The notes below the pieces were generated by a model. That model did no database searches, had not been told where the DNA came from, and saw nothing but the letters and a program-made list of their open reading frames with translations. 64,000 nt of DNA from Zygnema cylindricum (lineage: Eukaryota; Streptophyta; Zygnematophyceae; Zygnematales; Zygnemataceae). Location of the stretch: assembly GCA_037447655.1 (NCBI GenBank), contig JBBHKE010001576.1, forward strand, positions 124,001 through 188,000, in the 5' to 3' direction. The position numbers and the translations under genes were made by a program. Shown here one piece after another: positions 11,672 through 22,603 of this stretch; the stretch's first letter is position 1, and each line of letters opens with the position of its first letter.

Positions 11672-12097
11672 TAGTGTTGTCTATCGGCAAGGTTTTGTCG
11701 ATAATTAATATGTACCTTTTGTCGACGCCAGTGTTATCGCGATAAAAAAACACCATTTTTTTCTATCGTGATAACACTGGTATCGATAGCTATTGGCGAT
11801 AATTGTACGTTTCACACCGTATATCTGTACGGAATATCTCATATCCCGTTTTGCTGAACCCACGTTCTGCCGTTGTACAGATTATGCAACAGATTCTCAT
11901 ACGTGTTATACCACGGTATAGACAACAAAATAGAGTATTTTATAAAGTTCTATTCTTTAACGTACTATATTTTTTCCCACTTATAGCTTAAAGAATTTGT
12001 TGGTCTCGAAGCAAAAATTTGAGATTTTTCACCGTTCAATAACCGATAACTATCTGTATTGGTTTTATCACGATAATTTATTGTCGATACACCACTA
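11672..12097. mobile_element. hAT-type MITE with 8-bp target duplication
   Basis: A 426-bp element with inverted ends TAGTGTTGTCTATCG and CGATACACCACTA. It is flanked by a perfect 8-bp duplication ATATTTTG at 11664-11671 and 12098-12105. An 8-bp duplication and TAGNG ends are typical of the hAT superfamily. It has no coding capacity. A hairpin with CCAGTGTTATCGCGAT arms lies at 11728-11780. A relative is at 41166-42162. Confidence 0.75.
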
Positions 12098-12140
12098 ATA
12101 TTTTGTGCTTTTGGAATCTTTTACAATTGTCGTAGTCTTA

Positions 12141-13150
12141 GGCCTCTTCTCCATTAGGCGGTCCCAGTAACCATGAGGAGACGTCTATTTCTGGTGTTTA
12201 CTGGCACGGCGTTCCATTATATCGTGCCAGTAAACATCGTTTCTCAATATTGATTGGCTCCACATAGGCTAATTTTCAGATTTATAAAATCTAGAAATTT
12301 TCTTCAAACTGAAAATCTGTACGTAATATTTGTACGAACGGAGGTAGTTAATGTTTCGAACAGAAATTTTGCGACCAAATTTTTATTTTGAAAGTGAAAA
12401 TCAAAATTTCGAAACGGAATGGCAAAAAGGCGCCGCAAACTTTGAAGGTCACTAGATGTCAAAAAGAGTGTGCGAGGATATTTCGGTCGACCTACCTACA
12501 CTGAGGCGGAAGGCACATGGCGTGTACAACATGTTCGTTTCTCATCGCCTGATCGTGGTGGATACTTTTTTTTACTTTTCACGAGCACCAATGGTACGCG
12601 ACCAGTGAGAAAAAACTCTCCTCGCCGAGGAGAGTCTCTTCACACCGGACGATGTGCGCAATTGCTTCACGAATCTAAAAAAGTGATACATCCAACGGTC
12701 GGTAGTTACTCCTATAATATTTGAGCCATCCTGTAAACATGTTTCGTCATGTTTCGTCTGAAAAAAAATGGTACGAATCTGTACGAAATCGTACGGTGCC
12801 AGTAAACAACCCCACTTTTCTTATAATGGAAATTCACCCTTAGGGTGGACTTCCATCGTACCGCTTTATTTTATTTCCAAGGAAAATATTTTTACGGAAT
12901 AATCTCCAAGGTTGTAAGCGCAAAAGCTGACCGTCGAATGCATAACACTTTTTATCCGAGACGCCACGTCGCCAACCCTACAATTTGTGGCGAACGTGCA
13001 CAGTGAGGACACTTTCACAGACTGAACGTGTAGAAATGGGCTGCGTGGAAAAGGAAAAAAAATCCACGATGAGCCCGCTCTTATGTGCTTACACGTCGCA
13101 TGGGCCATGTGCGTTTTACCAGGGTGATTGCGAATCCGCCGAAATTATCC
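12141..13150 (+). repeat. left arm of the large inverted-arm element
   Basis: The reverse complement of this arm is recognisable at 25682-25525 and 19310-18420, with moderate divergence and many matching blocks (for example the CTCGCCGAGGAGAGT hairpin near 12620 and CTCGGCGAGGAGAGT near 18985). Confidence 0.65.
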
Positions 13151-13639
13151 GGTCACGCTCCCCTTTTTGTTGTTAAACTTTGGATATTACATTATAATGC
13201 CCTCCGTGCAAGTCATTAATTACCTCCGTTGGTACACATATTGCGTTCAGACTTTGCATTCGAAGATTCTTCCAAAATTTAAGCATTGAAAAATAACCTA
13301 CGTGGTACGAACCAAAATGAGCCACTCAAATAAAAAGCGGTTTACTGACGCGACCTAATGGAAGGCACGCAGGCGTTTCCATACAATTACTGAAACGCCT
13401 AATGGAAGTCATACCTTAAGGTGGTCGTCTCCATCAGGCGTTTCTATTAATTGTACGGACACGTTTACTGGTAGTAATATTTGAATCACTTCTCCACGTG
13501 TTACGTTGCGGTTGGAACCACATAGGTTCAAGCTCAGACGGCCAAGAATATTAAAAGATTCAAAAAGCACAAAACTTGGAGGGCGTGTGTACGGACGAAC
13601 GAATATTAAAATTGTAGAAATTGATGGTTCTTTTAGTAT

Positions 13640-14682
13640 TTTCTAGGTCTAAAATGAAATGCAGAAAGAAGCCGAGGCATTCTGCCTCTAACTTCTCTCT
13701 CCAACTCCCACACTTGTTGCAGTCACTGAGAAGTTGGAGAGGAGGCTAGAGCCATGGCTACCTACGCTATCCAGAGGTTTACGGGAAATAGATTAGTTGA
13801 TTTACGGATAGGTACTTTATTTACTAAAAGAGGAGATGTCGAATCCAAGATTTGATCGTGGTACCTGCCGTCCGTTGAAGCCGCCGGTAGCCGGTAGACT
13901 TATCCATTAAGTCTAGAACTAGAGTTACATGCTATAAGGTTTGTTAGATATTTAAATGTTACCACGTAGGATAATTCATTAAACGGCAACTGTTTACGGG
14001 ATAAATAGATTCAGTTATGAAAAAGTACGGATTACGGTACGGATAAGAAACGAGTACCGCGCATTTGTTTCTTTAAACGAAACAAATACCGCGCAAGTGT
14101 TAATGACGGCTACGATTGAAATTTGCATTCAATCGGACGGCCGGGAAGAATGTCGAGATCGCGGAATAGAATCTCGGCGGTTTGTGGTCATCACCACATT
14201 GGATGACACGTGGCACAATTACATTGAATTGCGGCATCTTCGGGAATTACGGGACCGAATCAGGATATGACATGTGTCGACATTTAGGCCATGTCGTATA
14301 ATATTTGTGTAGAAAGTACACCGGCAGCTACACTTTTGTGTACGACAGTGTAATATGATTGGTGTCGTACATCAAAAGATAGAGTTTTAGAGAGAGAGAT
14401 AGGACTTAGAAAAATATGGTAGATAGGACCCTCTCTCCCAGAGAGCTTCTGTACAAAAGGTCAACTTTGACCCTCCATAATTTACTGCTCAAGGGAGCAA
14501 ATTCAGAGATTTTTTTTGCTATCGACTCAAGGGAGTCTTGCCTTCACAGGGGTGAAGGTGGTCAAAGTTTTTGTCTGCCAAGGTGGCATTTATTCTTGCT
14601 GAAACACAAAGGGTTCAAGGTTATTCTAGAGGCTTCTTACAAGCTGTCCATTCTAAGGATCTATGGAGGTCTCACAGTTGCA
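13640..14682 (+). repeat. diverged solo LTR of the nested Copia family
   Basis: From about 14100 the sequence follows the Copia LTR at 19311-20205 (CGGACGGCCGG, the CTCTCT/AGAGAG hairpin, GGTCAACTTTGACC, GACTCAAGGGAGTC) and ends at 14682 with CTCACAGTTGCA where the LTR has CCACAGAATTTCA. No internal Copia sequence adjoins it, so it is a solo LTR. The left limit is uncertain because the first third is poorly conserved. Confidence 0.55.
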
Positions 14683-17600
14683 AAAATATATAGCAGTGAT
14701 ACGCGATTGTACAATTTGTACGTTCTTGTGATGTCGTTGTGCCAACCGTTACGAAATAATTTTCAAAATGAATATTAGAACTTTATCGTTTGCCATTATG
14801 TGTTTAACCTTAAGTTATTCAAACCGCAAACGCGCGAATTATACATAGAAATCGAAAAGAACGTTTTGAAAAAGTGATCAAATTGTTAATGATTTTGTAT
14901 TCGTACTATTCCATACATGTGAAAAAAATGAATTTTACATGCACCGCAGTTTATACATTTACCGTTGTCTCGGCACTAAACAAATGTCTTTATTTAATTA
15001 ATTATCACACTCAGTATGTATATCAGAATTTCTACATCAACTGGCTGCGAAAGATGTTAGACAGGTTATTAGGGCAACCTGAAGGGCCAAGTTCAAATTC
15101 TCGTTAACGTTAGAGTCATACTTTTTGTCCCACTCCTCTTTGCGATTTCTAGGCATGGTTGCTTCTGTCAAGGTTTGTAACTGCTTCGACAAAAACTTGA
15201 ACGAGAGTTTCACCAACCACTTCTAAGGGTTTGAACGACAGTTTCACTAACCACTTCCGTGTCAGTACTGGCGGCTTCCCTGAAAATTCATTTTCATGGC
15301 GGCGTCTCTGAAAAAAATTGAAGAAGACGATCGTACAGAATTCAAACTTACCGCGCGCAAATGGTGTAGCAGCTGCAACGTCTCTTTTCGTAAAAGTTTG
15401 TACATTCTCGGTAAAATTCCGTACATTTTTGTAAAATCCCTGTTCACTTTACCGTGCATAAAGTACTAAGAAGTGCAAGAAGGGCATAACGTATTTTTTT
15501 GTCAAAGTCCGTATGTTTCCCCTAAATTTTAAGATCAGTTTACCAGACAGAAAGTACTCCGCGTTTTTTTGCGATTTTTTTAAAAGTCACAAATTATACG
15601 TAGAAATCGAAAAAAAAGGAAAAAATAGCACGATTTGAACAACTATGTGGTAAATGTAAAGTCCTTTCCACTAAGGAAAAAAAGCGTCCGAAAGATTTCT
15701 TCCTGCAAAGTTTTCTTTGTCGCTTTCAAATCCGCCTTGTACGAAGGCACGCGGCCTTTGCCAATTTGAGGTTGCCATCGCTTGTCCGCCGTGGATTTTA
15801 CCTTTTTGCATAGATGTCTCGGGCGCATAAAACGCACTCATGAAACGCCCAAAATATAACGAATATGCGCATGAAACAAAATTGAAAACATTATAAAATG
15901 CGTTGACCGACTTTGACTTTGTAATAAAAGAAATAATATAAAGATATCTAATAATTTAATGGAAAAGAGGCATTATAAAAAACTACATAAATAATCAACG
16001 TTATTTTTGTTTTACGTTAATATGCGTACTGTTTAATTAATGTTAACTACTCTAGTTTCGATAAAAAGTCCAATGTACGAATTATGTCAGTTCGTACTAA
16101 AACCATTCATTATTTTGTACAGAAGTACAAAATATGTGTTAGGTAATGGCGTGGACAAGGGAAATTGAGTGCGTCGCGACGGAAAAGCGTACTCAGATTT
16201 GATTCCAAGTCATAAAGACGAAGGAAAATCACGAAAACATGTTCTCAGATGGTCAAGTGTCGAATATGTGAACACAGACTATCCCTATTGTTTAATTAGC
16301 GTTAATTGCTCTATTTTTTTACTTTTTTAAAATTTAAATAGTGTAGCGTAAAAAATGAATGAGATCGTATTAAATATACTTTCGCATGTAATCTAAACTT
16401 TAGTCTTGTAACTTTGTTTTTAGCGAAGATTCTCCGTACTACTTTCAAAGCATTCGTATGTAAATCGTTACACTAGATTGTGACGGATGTAGACGTGTGT
16501 GTAATTTGTGACAGTTGTAGACGAGTACATTACTCGCGATAATTGATGACGTTTACAAAAAAACGACGGTTGTAGACGTTTAGCTACTTGTGACATTGTA
16601 GATGTTTAGGGTTTGTGACATTTTGACGTCACGCTCAAATTACGACAGCGTCGACGTCAAAAATTTTAGAACTTTCCACCATGGTTTTCTGATTTTGTTT
16701 TTTAGACTTTTCTCACTCTACTTGACATAAAAATACACCCAAAGAATAGTGAAAAGAAATCTTTTTTAGAGATCTTTCATTTGAGACTATTATTGACGTT
16801 TTTTATTGCAATAATTGTGAGATGGACGCGGTAGTGGGAGAGGGAGAGAAAGAGAGGCGCTTTCAAGGACTTTGCTTTTGTGAAATGGTGTCCGTTGGTT
16901 GAGACCCCCTCCACCGCCCCTATACAAAAAAAAGCGCACGGAAAAAAGTCACGCACAAGTTGGAAACATGTAGTGGGTGTTTTTTTTGGTACTCCGGGCA
17001 AAAAAAATGTCAAAAACTTCCGACACGTCCAACAACATCTACCTATTCGCTCACCTCATGGAACTTTATTTAAAATCACATCGTGAGGTGATTTTTTATA
17101 AAGTTTGAAGATGAGCTAGAAGGACGCGAAAGTGGGTCGAAACACGCTAGACGACAAATTGCATCGCGCTAGACAATAAACTCCAGTACATATATAGTTT
17201 CAAGGTAACGCAGCTTGTACGGTGGTAATTTCATTTTTTTGGTACGGTTGCGGATTTTTTTGTTTTTTTAAGTTATAGAAGAAAACGACAGAAAATAATT
17301 GTATCTTTGGCACATGCGAAAGTGTCAGGTAAAGGCGTTGACACGGGAAATTGAGTGCGTCGCCACAGAAAAGTGCACTCATATTTGATTCCCAATCATA
17401 AAGACGAGGGAGAATCGCGATAATCTGTTCACATATGCTCAAGCGTCGAATATGTGAACAAAGACTATCCCGGCTACATCCAAATTAGTGTTACGTGTAT
17501 AAATTAGCGTTAGTTTTTGACTTTTTGTTGGCGTTTGGCCCTTGAACCCAAAATAGTGTTTGACTCGAATAGCAATCCACCGTGTACGTTAAACCATTTA

Positions 17601-18419
17601 TTTTAATATTTTCATACATTATATCCCTTTATTTAATTCGTACGAAAAGTATACATATTTTACGAAAGGTTCAAAATCTACAAGTATTTTGTCGTACGAA
17701 TGAGACATCTATGCCTTTTTGTTTCCAAGTGAACCAATAGACACGTCCAATGTCACGCAAGTCACACATCCACTGTGACAAAAAGTCAAAGATTTTTTCG
17801 TCGCTTCTAAATCCGCCCAGTAGAAAGGCACATGGCCTTTGCCAGTTCGTCCGCGGGTGGATGATGCCTTTTTGTTTCCAAAGTGTACCAATAGACACGT
17901 CTTGTGTGACGGAGTCTCCTCCTAGGGACGGTTGAGGAGACTGTCCAGACACTGGACAGACGAAGCGTTTGCTTTGAAAACTCAAAATCGGACAGCCGAA
18001 ATATTTGTCCAAAAGTTTAGAGAATTTTGTCGAATTGTAAACATAAAAAACAAGAAAAAAAACGGTACGACCTAGTACGGTAAAACATGTTTTCTAGTAA
18101 ACAACCCCATTTTTTGCCTGGTGGAGCCCCACCCTTAAGCCTTTGTTCCATTGTGTCGGGTCAGTGACCGACTTTTTGTTTGCGTACGTAAGAGTCTATT
18201 ACGATTCTGTGAATATACAAAGAAAAATCTTGACAGCCAGGAGTGAACCCATTGCCTGTACTGTAGCACAAGAGTTAAAAAGTGGCTCGTTGGACTTGTC
18301 TAATAAAATCTGTACGAGCGGACGAAGTCACGAAACGTAAGATTGGGAAAATCGTACGAAAATGCCAAAACAGTTAAAGTATGGCAACATGAGCGTGGAA
18401 TAAAATCCTCCGTCAAAGA
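14683..18419. other. interior of the inverted-arm element; no gene seen
   Basis: AT-rich sequence with no frame resembling a known protein. A direct repeat of about 170 bases occurs at 16139-16310 and 17325-17500 (shared GGGAAATTGAGTGCGTCGC). Another shared block with AAATCCGCC and GGCCTTTGCCA is at 15700-15800 and 17800-17860. The stretch at 17207-17320 recurs in direct orientation at 25828-25950, outside the element. Confidence 0.5.
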
Positions 18420-19310
18420 TTTTCTCGCGGTTTCCGATGGCCTCCCATCCACCTTGGGCGTAAGGCACATGGCTTAAGCCAGGTGTGGACACTTGATCGC
18501 ACGTTCATCGTGGATATTATCCAATTTCCCACGAGGCACAATGATATACCTTCAGGCTCTTAAAATTGACCTCTTTCAGTTAACTTGTTGCAAACTAAAA
18601 GTTCGACCGATGGCGGCGTATATGCTCTTACATCCGACGTTCAAATTTTACGCCAATAACCTTGGAGAATCATTTCGGTCAAATCGGTAGCTTTTTTTTT
18701 CTGACAAAAAAAATAGTTGATACGGCACTGTACAAAGCAATACGACATTTAGTCAACATAGAACTTCACCCTTAGGGTGAACTTCCATTAGAGGAAAAGT
18801 GGGGTTGTTTACTGGACGCCGTACGATTTCGTACAGATTCGTACCAAATTTTTTTTTGTCAGATGAAACATGTCTACTGGATGACTCCAATATTATAAGC
18901 ATAAGTATCGATCGTTGGATTTCTCACTTTTTTAGATTCGCGAAGCAATCACGCACATCGTCCAATTTGAAGAGACTCCCCTCGGCGAGGAGAGTTTCTT
19001 CAGACTGGTCGCGAACCGTTGCTACACGTAAAAAGTAAAAATAAAATCCACCACGAACAGGCAACGAGAATCAAACACGTCGTATACGCCATGTGCCTTC
19101 CGCCACGGTGTATGAAGGTCGACTGAAATATCTTCGCACGCTCCTTCTGACATCCGCTGACCTTAAAAAATTGTAGCGCTTGTTGACATCGTGTTTCGAA
19201 ATTTTAATTTTCAATTTCAAAATTAATAACTGGTCACAAAATTTTCGTACGAATCCTTAACTATCTCTGCCCGTACAAATATTATGTACAAATTTTCAGC
19301 TTGAAGAATA
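18420..19310 (-). repeat. right arm (inner part) of the large inverted-arm element
   Basis: Inverted partner of the left arm at about 12300-13150. It is cut at 19310 by the Copia insertion and resumes at 25525. Homology on both sides of the Copia element lines up with one continuous stretch of the left arm, which fixes the order of events. Confidence 0.65.
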
Positions 19311-20205
19311 TGTTGAAAAGAGGTAATTAATAGTTCACTTCCCTATTTTATTTTTGTTTTAACGAAAGAGAGTAAGGATCAAAGGCGCGCCATGGCTGCC
19401 GCCATATTTCGAAAGTGGCAGTTTTTGCAGTTAAGGGTATTTTGGCTAAAATGATGCATAGGTCTGATTTGAACCTGTGACCTCTAGGTTCTTTATAGAC
19501 TAACGCCTTAACCATTAAGCGTTACGAAACGATACACGTGTCGGGTTTCATAAATATATAAACTTTAACGAAACAGCTAATTAACAGCAGACTAACCAAA
19601 ATGAGCAATTTCTGCATGTACGCGAATCTGAACCGTGTAAAATATGTTTTGATCGGACGGCCGGCATTAAAGCCGCCACGCGAAGTGAGCTTTTCGGCGG
19701 CATACGGATATAGCGTCACGCGGTGCCACGTGGCGCCACATTATTTGATACCGGAGAAGATGGGAGGAGGAACCATGGCTTCCGATATGACAGGTGTCAT
19801 CTTGTAGACCTTGTCGTACAATAGTTGTACAATAAGTACATCGCCCATTGTACCTTCTTGTACTTTATAGTGTTCCTATTGGACTAGGGTTTAATAGTAG
19901 GTAGTCGTGAGTAGGCAGACCGAGACTTAGTAATATTTAGGTACCTCTCTCTCTAAGAGAGCTTGTAACTATAAAGGTCACCTTTGACCAGCCATAACTT
20001 ACTGCTCGGGTGAGCCCGAGCAAATTCAGTGATTCTTTTTGCGTTTGACTCAGGGGAGTCTTGTCCTCACAAGGGTGAGAGTGGTCAGAATATTTGTGTG
20101 CCTGGGCGGCGCTTATTCAGCGGGAAAGTAGAAGGGGCAAATATTATCCTAGAGGCTTTACATAGGCTGCTCATTCTGTGGGTCAATGGAGACCACAGAA
20201 TTTCA
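19311..20205 (+). repeat. 5' LTR of the nested Copia
   Basis: 895 bp, TG...CA ends. A TATA-like ATAAATATATAAAC lies near 19549-19562. A tRNA-like segment is present in antisense at 19461-19526. A run of short tetraloop or triloop hairpins occupies 19947-20079. Compared with the 3' LTR there are scattered substitutions and one 6-bp difference inside a hairpin (GCTCGGGTGAGCCCGAGC here, GCTCGTGTGAGC there). Confidence 0.95.
19947..20079 (+). other. array of five small hairpins in the LTR
   Basis: Perfect stems at 19947-19961, 19976-19989, 20004-20021, 20047-20060 and 20066-20079. Four have 4-nt loops and one a 3-nt loop. The same five occur in order in the old solo LTR (14431-14557), in places with paired changes that keep the stem (CTCAC/GTGAG versus CTTCAC/GTGAAG). 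This suggests a structured transcript leader; function unknown. Confidence 0.6.
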
Positions 20206-20220
20206 GGTTATGGGCCCACC
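20206..20220 (+). promoter_or_regulatory. primer-binding site complementary to the anticodon region of initiator tRNA-Met
   Basis: The 15 bases directly after the 5' LTR, GGTTATGGGCCCACC, are the exact complement of the anticodon stem-loop stretch of plant initiator tRNA-Met (about nt 26-40), not of its 3' end. Drosophila copia and yeast Ty5 prime from a cleaved half of this tRNA in the same way. There is no spacer between LTR end and match. Confidence 0.85.
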
Positions 20221-20266
20221 CTCTAGGGTGCCCATATTTGATAGATCAGACTTTCTTTAATGGGAA

Positions 20267-22603
20267 ATGATGATGGAGGGAGAACTATTTGAGAAGCATT
20301 TATGGGGCATAGTGTCTGGACAAATTCGATGCCCACCTCCACCTAGGTTTGGAGGGACACGTTTTTCTGGCACCTCCGCCTCTACAGTTGGTAGAACAGC
20401 TGCCACCATCACCGAGGATGAAGATGAGGAAGGAGAAAAGATTGTCATGGAAGGAGAAAAGGAAAGAGTTGCAACTCAAGTAACACCATTGCCGAAGGCG
20501 ATACCGGCAGCAGCACCACCAGCAACAACGAAAAGGGTTCAGACCGAAAGATCAGAGTATGAAAAGTGGAACTACAAAGACAAGGTTGCTAAGCTCTTAA
20601 TTCTTAAAAGTGTAGCAAAGGGCATTGCCATTCCCCTTATGCATGTCAAATCTTCATCTCAGATTTGGATATCACTAGTTTACAAATATAAGAGTGGATC
20701 ATTGCAACAGCAACAGTTGGCAGAAAATAAGATTGCAGCCTATACTTATAAGGGAGGAAGTATGGATAATTATTGCAATGATTTAGGAGCATTGTTTGGA
20801 GAGTTAGAGAGTGCAGGTAACTCATGGTCTGAGAGACAAAGAGTGAACACATTAATGATGAAACTACCTGAAGAGTATGAGAATATCATTAACCGATTGC
20901 AGGACATAGGAGATAGCAATTGGAATTGGGATGACACTGTGGGAATGATTTTAGTGAAAGAAAGCACCATAGATCTTAGGAGAGGGAGTCCAAGTGTTCA
21001 AGCATTGTCTGCAGGAGCTGATTGGCGGAAGCGTGATGAGGAGAGAGGGAAAGATCCTTATCGAAACTTTGGTGGAAGAGGACAAAGAGGTGGCAGATTT
21101 GATAGACAGGGGAGAGGAACTTCTCGAGGAGGATTATGTCACTTCTGCAAGAAACCGGGACACTATATGGCAGATTGTGTCAGACTTGCAGATCTTCGAC
21201 TGAAAGATGGTCAAGGAACTTCAAAGGACGGAGGAAAGAAAAAGGCTTTCCTGACTCAAGTTCTTGATGAGGAAGTGGAAGGAAAAACTGAACCTGAAGA
21301 GGAGCTTGAGGAGCTTCTCCTTCATCCGAAAAACAATGAAAAGCATGTCGACATTCCACGGAGACAAAAGTGTGCTTTCGGAGGTAAGAGGGATCCACCC
21401 GAGGATGGGTGGATCATAGACTCAGGGGCTTCAATGCATATGTGCAAAGATAAGCGGTGGTTCACTAAACTGAGAAAGATCCCAACAGTTGAGATAGAGT
21501 ACGGATATGGTAGAGTAGAAACCACAAGTCTTGTTGGAACTGTTGACTTGAAGGTTCTAGTTGATGGAAAGGCCTCAATTGTAACACTCTCAGACGTTCT
21601 GTACATTCCACAACTTAGCAAGAACCTAGTCTCAACAGCTGTCCTAGATGAAAAGGAGTTTGAAACAGGAACTAGGAAAGGAATCTTCACAGCAAGCTTT
21701 GAAAATGAGGTTTATTTCATAGCTGAGAAGGGCAGTCAAGGAATGTTCAGAATTGTACTTTGCAATGAAAAGAGTGTTCTCTACTCGTGTGCAAGTGAGA
21801 TGATGCTTTGGCATAAAAGGTTGGGGCATGTGCATCTAGATAGATTAAAGAAAATGAAGAAAAATGGAATAGTGGAGGGTATTACTTTTGAAGATGATGA
21901 GACCTTTGATGATTGTAGTGGATGTGCCCAAGGGAAGATTCATAGACTTCCATTTCCAAAGGCAACCACATTTAGGAGAGAGAAAGTATTAGATCTAGTT
22001 CACACTGATGTTTGGGGACCTGCTAGGTATGCCTCACATGGGGGGAAAAGATGGATGTTAACTATCACAAATGATTGGTCTAGATACACGAAGGTATACT
22101 TTCTCAGACATAAGTCAGAGGTATTAAGATGTTTCAAAGAGTATAAAGTATGGAGTGAAAAGCTACATGAAACCTCAATAAAAGAGATAAGAAGTGATAA
22201 TGGGAAAGAATACACCTCAAGGGATTTTGAAGAATATCTTAAAGAAGAAGGAATTCATCATGAGAAAACTGTTCCCTATAATCCGGAACAAAATGGAGTA
22301 GCAGAAAGAGTGAATAGAACTTTAGGAGATATGTCCAGAAGTATGTTAAGTGATAAGAGGATAGGGCTGCAGTTTTGGGCTGAGTCTATGAACTATGCTA
22401 ATTTCATCAAAAATAGAGTCCTAACTTCAGCAAATAAAGAGGAAACTCCGTATGATAGGTGGACAGGAAGAAAGCCTGATTTGTCTAGTTTGAGAGTGTT
22501 CGGAAGTCAAGTCTACAGTTTGGATTCCGATAAGACTAAATGGAAGTTAGAGGGAAGAGGGAAACCAGGATATCTTGTAGGATATGATGAGAGCACAAAA
22601 TGA
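20267..22603 (+). CDS. Copia gag-protease-integrase (upstream part of gag-pol)
   Basis: 778 codons to a TGA. It holds gag with LWGIVSG early, an RNA-binding zinc knuckle of type CCHC near residue 291 (CHFCKKPGHYMADC), the aspartic protease (WIIDSGASMHM), and GAG-pre-integrase (LWHKRLGHVHLDRL, then CSGCAQGK). The integrase core has its three acidic residues in LVHTDVWG, IRSDNGKEY and the NGVAERVNRT context. The open frame seems to start late: in the same frame just upstream lie a TAA (20258-20260) and gag-like codons, so the true gag start is probably damaged. The frame continues after the TGA without a shift, so the stop is either one mutation or a read-through point. Confidence 0.9.
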   Translation: MMMEGELFEKHLWGIVSGQIRCPPPPRFGGTRFSGTSASTVGRTAATITEDEDEEGEKIVMEGEKERVATQVTPLPKAIPAAAPPATTKRVQTERSEYEKWNYKDKVAKLLILKSVAKGIAIPLMHVKSSSQIWISLVYKYKSGSLQQQQLAENKIAAYTYKGGSMDNYCNDLGALFGELESAGNSWSERQRVNTLMMKLPEEYENIINRLQDIGDSNWNWDDTVGMILVKESTIDLRRGSPSVQALSAGADWRKRDEERGKDPYRNFGGRGQRGGRFDRQGRGTSRGGLCHFCKKPGHYMADCVRLADLRLKDGQGTSKDGGKKKAFLTQVLDEEVEGKTEPEEELEELLLHPKNNEKHVDIPRRQKCAFGGKRDPPEDGWIIDSGASMHMCKDKRWFTKLRKIPTVEIEYGYGRVETTSLVGTVDLKVLVDGKASIVTLSDVLYIPQLSKNLVSTAVLDEKEFETGTRKGIFTASFENEVYFIAEKGSQGMFRIVLCNEKSVLYSCASEMMLWHKRLGHVHLDRLKKMKKNGIVEGITFEDDETFDDCSGCAQGKIHRLPFPKATTFRREKVLDLVHTDVWGPARYASHGGKRWMLTITNDWSRYTKVYFLRHKSEVLRCFKEYKVWSEKLHETSIKEIRSDNGKEYTSRDFEEYLKEEGIHHEKTVPYNPEQNGVAERVNRTLGDMSRSMLSDKRIGLQFWAESMNYANFIKNRVLTSANKEETPYDRWTGRKPDLSSLRVFGSQVYSLDSDKTKWKLEGRGKPGYLVGYDESTK

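Noticed and set aside
12470-13176. Short frames in the left arm
   Set aside because: Not preserved between the inverted arms and no family motif.
20029-20226. Possible small protein encoded in the Copia LTR
   Set aside because: A similar frame exists in the solo LTR, but the conserved signal is better explained by the hairpin stems; no start context or known domain.
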